Shown here piece after piece: positions 1 to 5,993 of a stretch of DNA of 8,255 nt. Location of the stretch: the NCBI GenBank assembly GCA_029259835.1, contig JAJDEL010000405.1, positions 1 through 8,255 on the forward strand, written 5' to 3'. The stretch comes from Planctomicrobium sp. Lineage in GTDB: Bacteria > Planctomycetota > Planctomycetia > Planctomycetales > Planctomycetaceae. The notes under the pieces are model-generated. The model was not told where the DNA came from. It was given only the letters and a program-made list of their open reading frames with translations, and searched no databases. The position numbers and the translations under genes were made by a program. Every line of letters begins with the position of its first letter. Within the stretch, counting starts at the first letter, position 1.

Positions 1-213
1 GAAAACGTAATGATGTACTACGTAAATCGTTCCGGCGACGCGACGGTCATTGAACTCGTAACCGATTTCAAACAACTCGCCACAAACAAATTCGAAAACG
101 ACACCTCCGACTACCACGGCACTCCCGCGATTAGCAACGGACAACTCTTCATTCGCTCAAATAAGTACCTGTACTGTGTCGCCGAGGAAAGCAAAGCAGT
201 CGTCAAGGAATAG
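1..213 (+). CDS. PQQ/BamB-like beta-propeller protein, C-terminal end (5' partial)
   Basis: The reading frame is open from base 1 and stops with TAG at 211-213, so only the last 70 residues are present. The segment DYHGTPAISNGQLFIRS followed by KYLYCVAEE matches the closing blade of planctomycete PQQ-like (BamB-type) beta-propeller proteins, which typically read 'aTPAIsdGqlflRs..yLYCia'. Such proteins are usually exported and carry seven or eight blades. Their ligand and role vary, and this fragment does not show them. The internal ATG codons at 10 and 13 are not the real start because the frame continues upstream. The family assignment rests on one blade motif, and catalytic function cannot be judged from this piece. 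Confidence 0.72.
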   Translation, partial: ENVMMYYVNRSGDATVIELVTDFKQLATNKFENDTSDYHGTPAISNGQLFIRSNKYLYCVAEESKAVVKE

Positions 214-482
214 TGGTCACCCAGTCATCAGGATAGAATCAGACTGACTGTGATCGTGCCAGTCCCCGAATGGTGCATTAGCTTTGAGTGATACATCAGT
301 CCATTAGCAGCCCCTACAACTTCGGTAGTCTGCGGAAATTCGTTCGTGCGCAGGGCTCAAATTTGTAAGATTGATCACAGATGCCAAGAAGCCGATGCTG
401 TAATATGCTTGTCTTCGCTCCGTGACCTCTACCCTTCGGCGAGCACGAATTCGAGGGCGGTTTCAAAAGGAGACACGGACGC
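214..482 (+). other. Intergenic region upstream of the phosphate transporter
   Basis: No convincing gene is seen in these 269 bases. The heptamer CATTAGC occurs twice in direct orientation (276-282 and 302-308). A bulged stem can form from CGTG..CTC (421-429) with GAGCACG (441-447), just ahead of the ribosome binding site. TAATAT at 401-406 could be a -10 element, but no -35 hexamer lies at a suitable distance. The TTGATC at 371-376 is 24 bases away. Any promoter for the transporter should lie in this gap, but I cannot place it. Confidence 0.4.
465..472 (+). promoter_or_regulatory. Ribosome binding site of the phosphate transporter gene
   Basis: AAAAGGAG lies 10 bases before the ATG at 483 and is a near-consensus Shine-Dalgarno sequence. 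It fixes the start. The same frame runs upstream only to a TGA at 423-425 with no other ATG between, so 483 is the first available ATG. This is the strongest ribosome binding site in the window. Confidence 0.8.
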
Positions 483-1598
483 ATGACGTTGGCCATTATT
501 CTGCTTGCTGTCATCTGCCTTGCGTATGCCAATGGTGCCAACGATAACTTCAAGGGCGTGGCGACACTCTTCGGCAGTGGAACCGCAAACTATCGCCGGG
601 CTCTAACCTGGGCCACGATCACAACGCTGCTTGGCTCTTTAACGGCAGTATTTTTGGCTGGAACGCTGCTCAAGAATTTCAGCGGCAAAGGACTCGTCGA
701 TACCGCTCTGGTCGCAAGTGTCGATTACGGTGCTGCTGTCGCTTTGGGGGCTGGACTCACAGTCCTTTTGGCGACACGGATTGGTATGCCGATATCCACG
801 ACGCACAGTCTGGTCGGAGCTTTGATAGGAGCGGGTTGGGCGGCAGGATCGGTGATCAACCTGACCAAGCTCGTCGGCGGTTTCTTCGCACCGTTGCTGA
901 TCAGCCCGTTTCTGGCTGTTGGTGCGGCGCTGCTGCTGTATCCAATCTTGACGTTCACCCGCCAACGCTGGAGGATCACGTCCGAAACGTGCCTCTGTGT
1001 CGGTAACAAAACGGTTGAAGTTGTTCCTGCATCGTGCAACTCTGTGGCACTTCAACGTGCCGAGCAGTTGTCGATACAGGTCGGCGACGCTGTGACATGT
1101 CAGAGTCGTTACCAAGGCAAGATGCTCGGAATTGATGCCGCATCTGTTCTGGATCAACTCCACTACTTGTCGGCAGGCATGGTCAGCTTTGCTCGGGGCC
1201 TGAACGACACGCCGAAGATCGCCGCTTTGCTGCTTTTGGCCCCCGCACTCGGCGGATTTGGCAGTACGGCGTTGGTCGGAATTGCCATCGCCATTGGCGG
1301 CGTTGTCAGCGCTCGTCGAGTTGCTGAAACGATGAGTCAAAAAATCACGACCATGAATCACGGCCAAGGATTCACCGCCAATTTCATCACCGGAATTATT
1401 GTCATTGGTGCGAGCCGATATGGTCTTCCGGTCTCCACGACTCATGTCAGCTGTGGTTCATTGTTCGGAATCGGCACCGTAACACGCCAAGCGAATTGGA
1501 GAGTGATCGGAAAAATACTCGGAGCGTGGGTCGTGACACTGCCGTTAGGATCAGCCATCGGTGCTTCATGCTTCTGGATTATCAGTTCCGTAGGCTGA
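483..1598 (+). CDS. pit: Inorganic phosphate transporter, PiT/PHO4 family
   Basis: This gene encodes a 371-residue inner-membrane permease of the PiT/PHO4 family, which takes up phosphate with a cation (H+ or Na+; the sequence does not show which). The family's duplicated, inverted architecture is clear. The first half has GANDNFK (18-24) and GMPISTTH (101-108); the second half has GLNDTPK (239-245) and GLPVSTTH (314-321), followed by a glycine-rich helix. The two Asn-Asp pairs and the two STTH motifs are the family's signature substrate and ion site residues. Hydrophobic helices fill residues 1-160 and 230-371. They are separated by a hydrophilic loop (about 160-228) holding four cysteines (170, 172, 185, 206). 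The length is in the compact range for bacterial members. No DUF47 (PhoU-like) accessory gene, which often neighbours pit, is present on either side. Some relatives carry sulfate instead, so substrate is inferred from the family. Confidence 0.93.
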   Translation: MTLAIILLAVICLAYANGANDNFKGVATLFGSGTANYRRALTWATITTLLGSLTAVFLAGTLLKNFSGKGLVDTALVASVDYGAAVALGAGLTVLLATRIGMPISTTHSLVGALIGAGWAAGSVINLTKLVGGFFAPLLISPFLAVGAALLLYPILTFTRQRWRITSETCLCVGNKTVEVVPASCNSVALQRAEQLSIQVGDAVTCQSRYQGKMLGIDAASVLDQLHYLSAGMVSFARGLNDTPKIAALLLLAPALGGFGSTALVGIAIAIGGVVSARRVAETMSQKITTMNHGQGFTANFITGIIVIGASRYGLPVSTTHVSCGSLFGIGTVTRQANWRVIGKILGAWVVTLPLGSAIGASCFWIISSVG

Positions 1599-1670
1599 GA
1601 CTGGCCCAGCTTTAATGATTCGGTGTATTTGAATTCGTAACGAGCGTAAAAAAACAAACCAATCCTTTAT

Positions 1671-1835
1671 GTGATAGAAGATACAGGAGTATTGTATTAT
1701 TGCATCGCAATTGGTGAGACGAGCCTCAGCCTACGCCCTTTGCGGAGGGCTGTACACGCGCATCGCGGAGGATTCCCTCAAATGCCTTCTTCCAACTTCG
1801 CAAAAACTGAATCAATCGGTGGCATCCGTGGATAA
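1671..1835 (+). CDS. Doubtful small ORF, 54 codons (or 17 codons from an internal ATG)
   Basis: A frame opens after a TAA at 1647-1649 and runs to TAA at 1833-1835. Possible starts are GTG 1671, TTG 1692 and ATG 1782. The ATG version (MPSSNFAKTESIGGIRG) has a purine-rich GGAGG at 1767-1771, 10 bases upstream of the ATG. The longer version includes a basic stretch (SLRPLRRAVHAHRGG). I recognise no family. The GGAGG also lies in a small inverted repeat (GAGG/CCTC, 1768-1779), so it could be occluded in RNA. The ORF may be chance, a leader peptide for the DUF1501 gene, or a remnant. I consider chance most likely. Confidence 0.15.
   Translation: MIEDTGVLYYCIAIGETSLSLRPLRRAVHAHRGGFPQMPSSNFAKTESIGGIRG
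1699..1779. repeat. Cluster of four short inverted repeats / stem-loops
   Basis: Four inverted repeats lie within 81 bases. ATTGC-atc-GCAAT occupies 1699-1711. A two-part stem at 1727-1752 pairs CAGCC with GGCTG, then CGC with GCG, around the loop CCTTT. CGCG-cat-CGCG occupies 1757-1767, and GAGG-attc-CCTC occupies 1768-1779. None is followed by a T-run, so classical intrinsic terminators are unlikely. They could be a folded 5' leader for the DUF1501 transcript, a small RNA, a REP-like dispersed element, or a protein binding site (the first repeat). The pairing is read directly; the function is unknown. Confidence 0.4.
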
Positions 1836-1904
1836 AGGAGAGTAGAGTTAAATGGACCTGTAGAGAAACGCTTTGTCCGCCATTTCACTGATGGCACGTA
1901 GCCC

Positions 1905-1908
1905 GGAG
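1905..1908 (+). promoter_or_regulatory. Ribosome binding site of the DUF1501 gene
   Basis: GGAG lies 7 bases before the ATG at 1916, good Shine-Dalgarno spacing. It supports this start, which also places the twin-arginine motif at residues 14-16, as expected for an exported DUF1501 protein. Confidence 0.6.
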
Positions 1909-1915
1909 ATGCGAA

Positions 1916-3319
1916 ATGCTCGAACGCTCAAATCATCGATTTGAGAAACCTCTATCTCGAAGAGGGCTGATTCAGGCAGGTGGGATTGGAGCATTGGGGC
2001 TGAATCTCACGAAGTTACTCCGCGCTGATGATCGCCGTTCTGATCAGAACATTTCTGGAACGCCACCCAAATCATGCATCTTCATTCATCAATACGGTGG
2101 CTTGAGCCAGCTTGATTCATGGGATATGAAACCAAATACGCCGCAAGAAATTCGTGGTCCGTACAAGCCCATCGAGACGGCAACTCCCGGTTTCCAAGTG
2201 TGCGAACTGATGCCACAACTGGCCCGGGTCTCCGAGAAATTTGCGGTCATTCGTTCGATGACGCATCACATGGCTCAACACGATAAAGCCAATTCAATGT
2301 TGCTGGCTGGCCGGAGAAATCCAGCAGTCAACGATCCTTCCTTTGGAGCAATTGTCTCCAAGCTTTCTCCAGCAGTGGAGTCCATACCTGCCCACGTCTG
2401 GTTGCAGAAGTATGGTGGAGGCTCTGCTCCTCCGGAACACACATATCTGACTGGCGGGCACCTCGGCATGGCCTATGCGCCGATGCTGATCGGCGAGACG
2501 CATGATGAAAACCCTGCCTCTAAGGATTTCCGCGTCCGCGCTTTCGACACGAATGAAGCCATCTCCCTAAAACGCTTGGAAGAACGTTGGCAACTCTTGC
2601 AGGGACTGCAAAATTTTTCAGGAAAGAAAACTTCCTCAGCATTCGAATCGCTCGACATCTATCAACAGCAGTCATTTGATCTGTTACACAGTAGCGATGC
2701 GAAGTCCGCTTTTGATATCAAGAAAGAGAAGCCGTCGACGCGCGATCGTTATGGCAGGAATCCTTTGGGACAAAACTTGTTACTTGCTCGACGGTTGATC
2801 GAATCGGGAGTCAGACTCGTAAATGTCGTGGCTTGGACAGGGTTGGGCGTTGGTGAAAAGTTTGTCAGCCTGGAAACCTGGGATATGCATGGGAATGCAG
2901 ATGTCGGTATCTTCGAGAACGGCTGGAACGGGTTGCCTTTTGCGTTGCCACGAACAGACCAAGCAGTCGCGACACTTTTAGAAGACCTCCAAGATCGAGG
3001 ACTGCTCGATTCCACTTTAGTCGTACTCGTGGGGGAATTCGGACGAACACCCGTGATCAGCAAAGGTGCAAAACGGATAGGTCGAGACCACTGGCCTCAG
3101 TGTTATTCCGCAATGGTTGCTGGAGCGGGAATTCGAGGAGGAGCTGTTTATGGTGAATCCGATGACCGTGCAGCCTATGTCAAATCCAGACCTGTCACCC
3201 TCGAAGATTTCACAGCCACACTTTTCAAAGCGATGGATATCAACCCGGCCTCAAGACTCAGTCCCAACGGATTTACCATCCCAGCCAGTAACGGTAATCC
3301 TATCGAAGCTCTGCTGTAG
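1916..3319 (+). CDS. DUF1501 family protein with Tat-type export signal
   Basis: This gene encodes a complete 467-residue DUF1501 (PF07394) protein, a family related to the sulfatase/alkaline-phosphatase fold and greatly expanded in planctomycetes. Residues 14-30 (SRRGLIQAGGIGALGLN) form a twin-arginine leader, with likely cleavage after Ala37 (LRA|DD), so export folded through Tat is predicted. Family landmarks are HQYGGLSQLDSWDMKP (58-73), IRGPYKPI followed by TPGFQVCELMPQLA (79-103), SMTHH (114-118), WDMHGN (322-327), EFGRTP (374-379) and GRDHWPQC (389-396). The Asp, His and Glu in these motifs are the probable metal or active-site residues by analogy with the superfamily. The reaction is not established. 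Usually this gene follows a DUF1549/DUF1553 cytochrome-like gene. Here none is present, and a hydrolase gene follows 45 bases downstream, probably in the same transcript. Confidence 0.92.
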   Translation: MLERSNHRFEKPLSRRGLIQAGGIGALGLNLTKLLRADDRRSDQNISGTPPKSCIFIHQYGGLSQLDSWDMKPNTPQEIRGPYKPIETATPGFQVCELMPQLARVSEKFAVIRSMTHHMAQHDKANSMLLAGRRNPAVNDPSFGAIVSKLSPAVESIPAHVWLQKYGGGSAPPEHTYLTGGHLGMAYAPMLIGETHDENPASKDFRVRAFDTNEAISLKRLEERWQLLQGLQNFSGKKTSSAFESLDIYQQQSFDLLHSSDAKSAFDIKKEKPSTRDRYGRNPLGQNLLLARRLIESGVRLVNVVAWTGLGVGEKFVSLETWDMHGNADVGIFENGWNGLPFALPRTDQAVATLLEDLQDRGLLDSTLVVLVGEFGRTPVISKGAKRIGRDHWPQCYSAMVAGAGIRGGAVYGESDDRAAYVKSRPVTLEDFTATLFKAMDINPASRLSPNGFTIPASNGNPIEALL

Positions 3320-3364
3320 TGGTGCATCTGTTGTCAGTTTCACTTGTTCTCTCAAGCAATTCAT

Positions 3365-4222
3365 ATGCTCTCCAGAAATCAAATGCTGTCTCCGCTAGCC
3401 GGGTTGCAAGTCGTGGTGTGCTGCCTGGTATTTATTGCCGCAACAACGAGTTGTCGAGCGGAAAAACCTGAAACATTTCTGAGTATTGTCGAGCAGACGT
3501 TTCTAGCAAATCATGATGGGACAGAGCAAAAATATATCGTCATGACTCCACCCGGTTTGATTCCGGAGAATGCTGTCTCGATCCTCATCACCTTACATGG
3601 CCACGGGTCGGATCGCTCACAGTTTGTCCAACAGGCACGCGGGGAATGTCGAGCAGCACGCGACGTTGCACTTGCACACAAAATGCTGATGGTCTCTCCC
3701 GATTACCGAGCGCCGACATCATGGATGGGGCCAGCAGCAGAGGCCGATTTAGCGCAGCTGATTCAAATTCTCCGAAAAGATCACAAAGTTCAACGAGTGA
3801 TTTTGAGTGGAGGATCAATGGGAGGAACAGGGGCTCTCACATTTACAGCTTTGCATCCGGAACTCATTGATGGGGTCGTTTCTCTCAATGGAACTGCTAA
3901 CCTTGTCCAGTACGAGCGATTCCAGGACGCGATCACAGTTTCTTTTGGTGGGACCAAACATCAGGTTCCCGCTGAGTATCGCAAACGCAGTGCAGAATTC
4001 TATCCAAAGCAATTCACGATGCCGTTTGCATCCACAACAGGAGGACAGGACGATGTCGTCCCTGCAGAGAGCGTTTTACGCCTCATCTCTCAGATTCGCA
4101 AACACAATCCCAAAGTCCTCAGCATCCACCGCCTCGAAGGCAAACACAGCACAACTTACTTGGACACAAAACACGCCCTCGAGTTCGTCATCCAAGCGGC
4201 AAAGAAGAACACGAAACTTTGA
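3365..4222 (+). CDS. Secreted alpha/beta-hydrolase (esterase/peptidase-like)
   Basis: This gene encodes a 285-residue alpha/beta-hydrolase fold enzyme with an N-terminal hydrophobic segment (about residues 10-27) and likely signal peptidase I cleavage after SCRA (Ala32). Numbered from the ATG at 3365, the oxyanion-hole motif HGHG is at 78-81 and the nucleophile elbow GGSMGG has Ser151. The acid is Asp229 or Asp230 (GGQDDVVP), and the catalytic His is 261 (EGKHSTTY). The full Ser-Asp-His triad is therefore visible. The fold resembles the PHB-depolymerase/dienelactone-hydrolase/prolyl-oligopeptidase group; substrate is unknown. ATG 3365 is preferred because it adds an Arg to the signal's n-region. 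TTG 3344 (+7 residues) and ATG 3383 (-6) are alternatives, and none has a clear Shine-Dalgarno site. The Cys at 30 is not a good lipobox (TTSC). The short gap after the DUF1501 gene, without a terminator, suggests co-transcription. Confidence 0.85.
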   Translation: MLSRNQMLSPLAGLQVVVCCLVFIAATTSCRAEKPETFLSIVEQTFLANHDGTEQKYIVMTPPGLIPENAVSILITLHGHGSDRSQFVQQARGECRAARDVALAHKMLMVSPDYRAPTSWMGPAAEADLAQLIQILRKDHKVQRVILSGGSMGGTGALTFTALHPELIDGVVSLNGTANLVQYERFQDAITVSFGGTKHQVPAEYRKRSAEFYPKQFTMPFASTTGGQDDVVPAESVLRLISQIRKHNPKVLSIHRLEGKHSTTYLDTKHALEFVIQAAKKNTKL

Positions 4223-4290
4223 CACACCTGAATGTCACTTGACTATTTGATTCGCACTCTTCGCGATTGTTTTGAAGAATCTTGAAAATG

Positions 4291-4315
4291 CTGAACTTCC
4301 TTTCAACGAGTTCAG
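4291..4315. repeat. Short inverted repeat between hydrolase and 516-residue protein gene
   Basis: CTGAAC (4291-4296) and GTTCAG (4310-4315) can pair around a 13-base loop. It lies in the 153-base gap after the hydrolase stop and could weakly terminate the DUF1501-hydrolase transcript or bind a regulator. No T-run of note follows (gctttcatc), so the terminator reading is weak. Confidence 0.2.
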
Positions 4316-4375
4316 AGCTTTCATCGTAGGCGTTCACGTTCATATCTCTATCAAAAAACGACAGGTTCTCTTGCC

Positions 4376-5926
4376 ATGCGTGCCGCGTTCTCCATTCTGT
4401 GCTTGTATTCGCTGCCGTTCGCAACAATTCTCGCTGACGATCCGCTGATCACCGTCTCGAAAGAAACAACATTCGTCATCGAACCAGTGAATGAAGATGG
4501 TTTTGTGGATTTGGTGACAGCGATCAATGCGGAAATGTCAAAAGGAATCACCACTGAAACAAACGCTGCCGCTCTCATCTATCCAGCTTTGGGACCAACT
4601 CCAAATGGCAAGCAAATGAGTAAGCGTTTCTTTGAAGAACTTGGAGTTCCCTTTCCAGCAGAGGATGGAAACTATTTCCAGATGCTCCCCAGTTACCTGA
4701 AAGAGAATGGATTTTCAGATCTTCTCGATGATTGGGACCGCATGTTAGACAATCAGGGAATGGCAATGGAACGCCCCTGGAAACGTGATGAGTTTCCGGA
4801 TATCGCTGCGTGGATTGACACACAGGAAAAACCATTGCAGCAGATCCTCAAAGGGATCGAGCGAAAGCAGTATTATTGCCCACTCAACTCCGATGTGGAG
4901 AAAGGCTCAACAGGCCAAATGCTGATCGCGACGTTGTTGCCACATATTCAAATAAATCGCAGTGTGACACGTGTCCTCACTTGCCGAGCAATGTTACGTG
5001 TTGGGGAAGGTCGGGTGGATGAAGGTTGGAGCGACCTCATGGCTTCTTACCGATTTGGACGCCATGCGAGCCACGATCCTTTTCTCATCGGACGGCTTGT
5101 CGGGATCGCCATGGAAGCGATTACAAACAACACCATGCTGAAGTTCATCGAGTCGACTCAACCCAGCGAGAAAACTTGCATCCAATACCTGAAGGATCTG
5201 GACTCGCTCCCTGCTCGATCTCCAATCGTGAATTCCATCGACTTCGGTGAACGGCTGCTTTTTGTCGATGTCGTCGCCATGTTGGCATACCGAAATCAAG
5301 AGGACGTTTTTGACATTCAAGATGTCATTCCCGATCTGAACGACCTCTTCAAAAGAAATTCGAAAATCAATGCAGATTGGGACAAGATACTCACGGACGC
5401 CAATCAGTTGTACGACCGTATTGTTACAGGATTCAAGCAGGACTCCTACTCGAAGCAACGGGCAGCATTCGAAGAAATCGACAACGATCTCACCAATCTC
5501 CTGAAACCGCGAACTACATTATCAAATGCGATCATGTTGGCAGCCTTGAAAGTAAAAAACAAATCGTCAACAACACAATTCATCAGTGAAATGCTAATCC
5601 CACAAATGATCTTTGAGCCTCATCACTCAGCCAAAGCAGAAGTGCGTAGCCAGCAACGCTATTCGAATCTGCAAATTGCAATTGCTTTAGCTGCCTTTCA
5701 CGCCAAGCATAACGAATACCCCGCCAGCCTGGATCAACTGACGTCGAAGTACCTAGGCACTCTCCCAGAGGACCACTTCGTTGATCAGCCGCTGAAGTAC
5801 TTGAAAACGGATGACGGTTACCTCCTCTACAGTGTCGGAGATAACCAAACCGACAATGGAGGCAAAAGCTACGACGAACAAAAAGATGACCTCGTCGTTC
5901 GTGTTCCATCGAAAATGAGTGATTGA
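4376..5926 (+). CDS. Exported protein of unknown function with GspG-like C-terminal tail
   Basis: This gene encodes a 516-residue protein. Residues 1-20 form a plausible Sec signal peptide (MRAAFSILCLYSLPFATILA|DD). I do not recognise residues 21-420. They are mixed polar/helical, with few cysteines (168, 203, 268) and stretches such as 207-260 (RVGEGRVDEGWSDLMASYRF onward), which look like the helical 'row of small domains' found in other planctomycete exported proteins. The tail (about 425-510) is informative: SNLQIAIALAAFHAKHNEYPASLDQL, a conserved LPEDHFVDQPLKY, then DDGYLLYSVGDNQTDNGG and DDLVVRV. This follows the order of the globular part of the type II secretion pseudopilin GspG, including the Gly/Asp-rich loop that binds calcium there. 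The pseudopilin N-terminal helix and prepilin cleavage site are absent. The start lacks a good Shine-Dalgarno site (only AGG at 4363-4365) but gives a good signal peptide. It may have its own promoter, since 153 bases precede it. Confidence 0.8.
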   Translation: MRAAFSILCLYSLPFATILADDPLITVSKETTFVIEPVNEDGFVDLVTAINAEMSKGITTETNAAALIYPALGPTPNGKQMSKRFFEELGVPFPAEDGNYFQMLPSYLKENGFSDLLDDWDRMLDNQGMAMERPWKRDEFPDIAAWIDTQEKPLQQILKGIERKQYYCPLNSDVEKGSTGQMLIATLLPHIQINRSVTRVLTCRAMLRVGEGRVDEGWSDLMASYRFGRHASHDPFLIGRLVGIAMEAITNNTMLKFIESTQPSEKTCIQYLKDLDSLPARSPIVNSIDFGERLLFVDVVAMLAYRNQEDVFDIQDVIPDLNDLFKRNSKINADWDKILTDANQLYDRIVTGFKQDSYSKQRAAFEEIDNDLTNLLKPRTTLSNAIMLAALKVKNKSSTTQFISEMLIPQMIFEPHHSAKAEVRSQQRYSNLQIAIALAAFHAKHNEYPASLDQLTSKYLGTLPEDHFVDQPLKYLKTDDGYLLYSVGDNQTDNGGKSYDEQKDDLVVRVPSKMSD

Positions 5927-5964
5927 CTCAAATGAACTAGCGAGTGGTCCAAGTGCCACGCAGT

Positions 5965-5987
5965 TCGGTGCCGTCAGCATACACCGA
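5965..5987. terminator. Possible bidirectional terminator hairpin between convergent genes
   Basis: TCGGTG (5965-5970) pairs with CACCGA (5982-5987) around an 11-base loop, inside the 67-base gap between two convergent genes. A second, weaker repeat (GTGG 5944-5947 with CCAC 5956-5959) lies alongside. The position suits termination of both transcripts, but no T-run follows on either strand. The call is therefore tentative. Confidence 0.28.
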
Positions 5988-5993
5988 GGATCT

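Larger units (their letters stand above)
1599..1915 (+). other. Intergenic region between pit and the DUF1501 gene
   Basis: These 317 bases contain no well-supported gene. An AT-rich first part (about 1612-1700, with an A-run at 1648-1654) gives way to a GC-rich segment with several inverted repeats (1699-1779). That segment is followed by about 120 bases with no feature I can name before the DUF1501 ribosome binding site. Promoters for the DUF1501 gene should lie here. I see no good -35/-10 pair at standard spacing, and no stem followed by a T-run to terminate pit. Confidence 0.45.

Noticed and set aside
276..308. Direct repeat CATTAGC (276-282, 302-308) as a Pho box upstream of pit
   Set aside because: The 26-base period and the sequence do not fit the known Pho box (repeats spaced by 11 bases), and two heptamers can arise by chance.
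371..406. Sigma-70 promoter from TTGATC (371-376) and TAATAT (401-406)
   Set aside because: The 24-base spacer is too long for a standard promoter, and no alternative -35 fits.
639..1445. Long minus-strand ORF (268 codons) inside the phosphate transporter gene
   Set aside because: It lies wholly antisense to a gene with full PiT signatures. Its product is rich in Arg, Ser, Gln and Asp, has no recognisable motif, and has the look of a shadow frame.
3470..3490. Lipoprotein cleavage site at the Cys of the hydrolase signal peptide
   Set aside because: The residues before this Cys (TTS) do not match a lipobox, which needs Leu or a similar residue at -3. Signal peptidase I cleavage after SCRA fits better.
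3807..4250. Plus-strand ORF of 147 codons overlapping the hydrolase in another frame
   Set aside because: The hydrolase frame contains the full catalytic triad. This overlapping frame has low-complexity serine-rich sequence without motifs.
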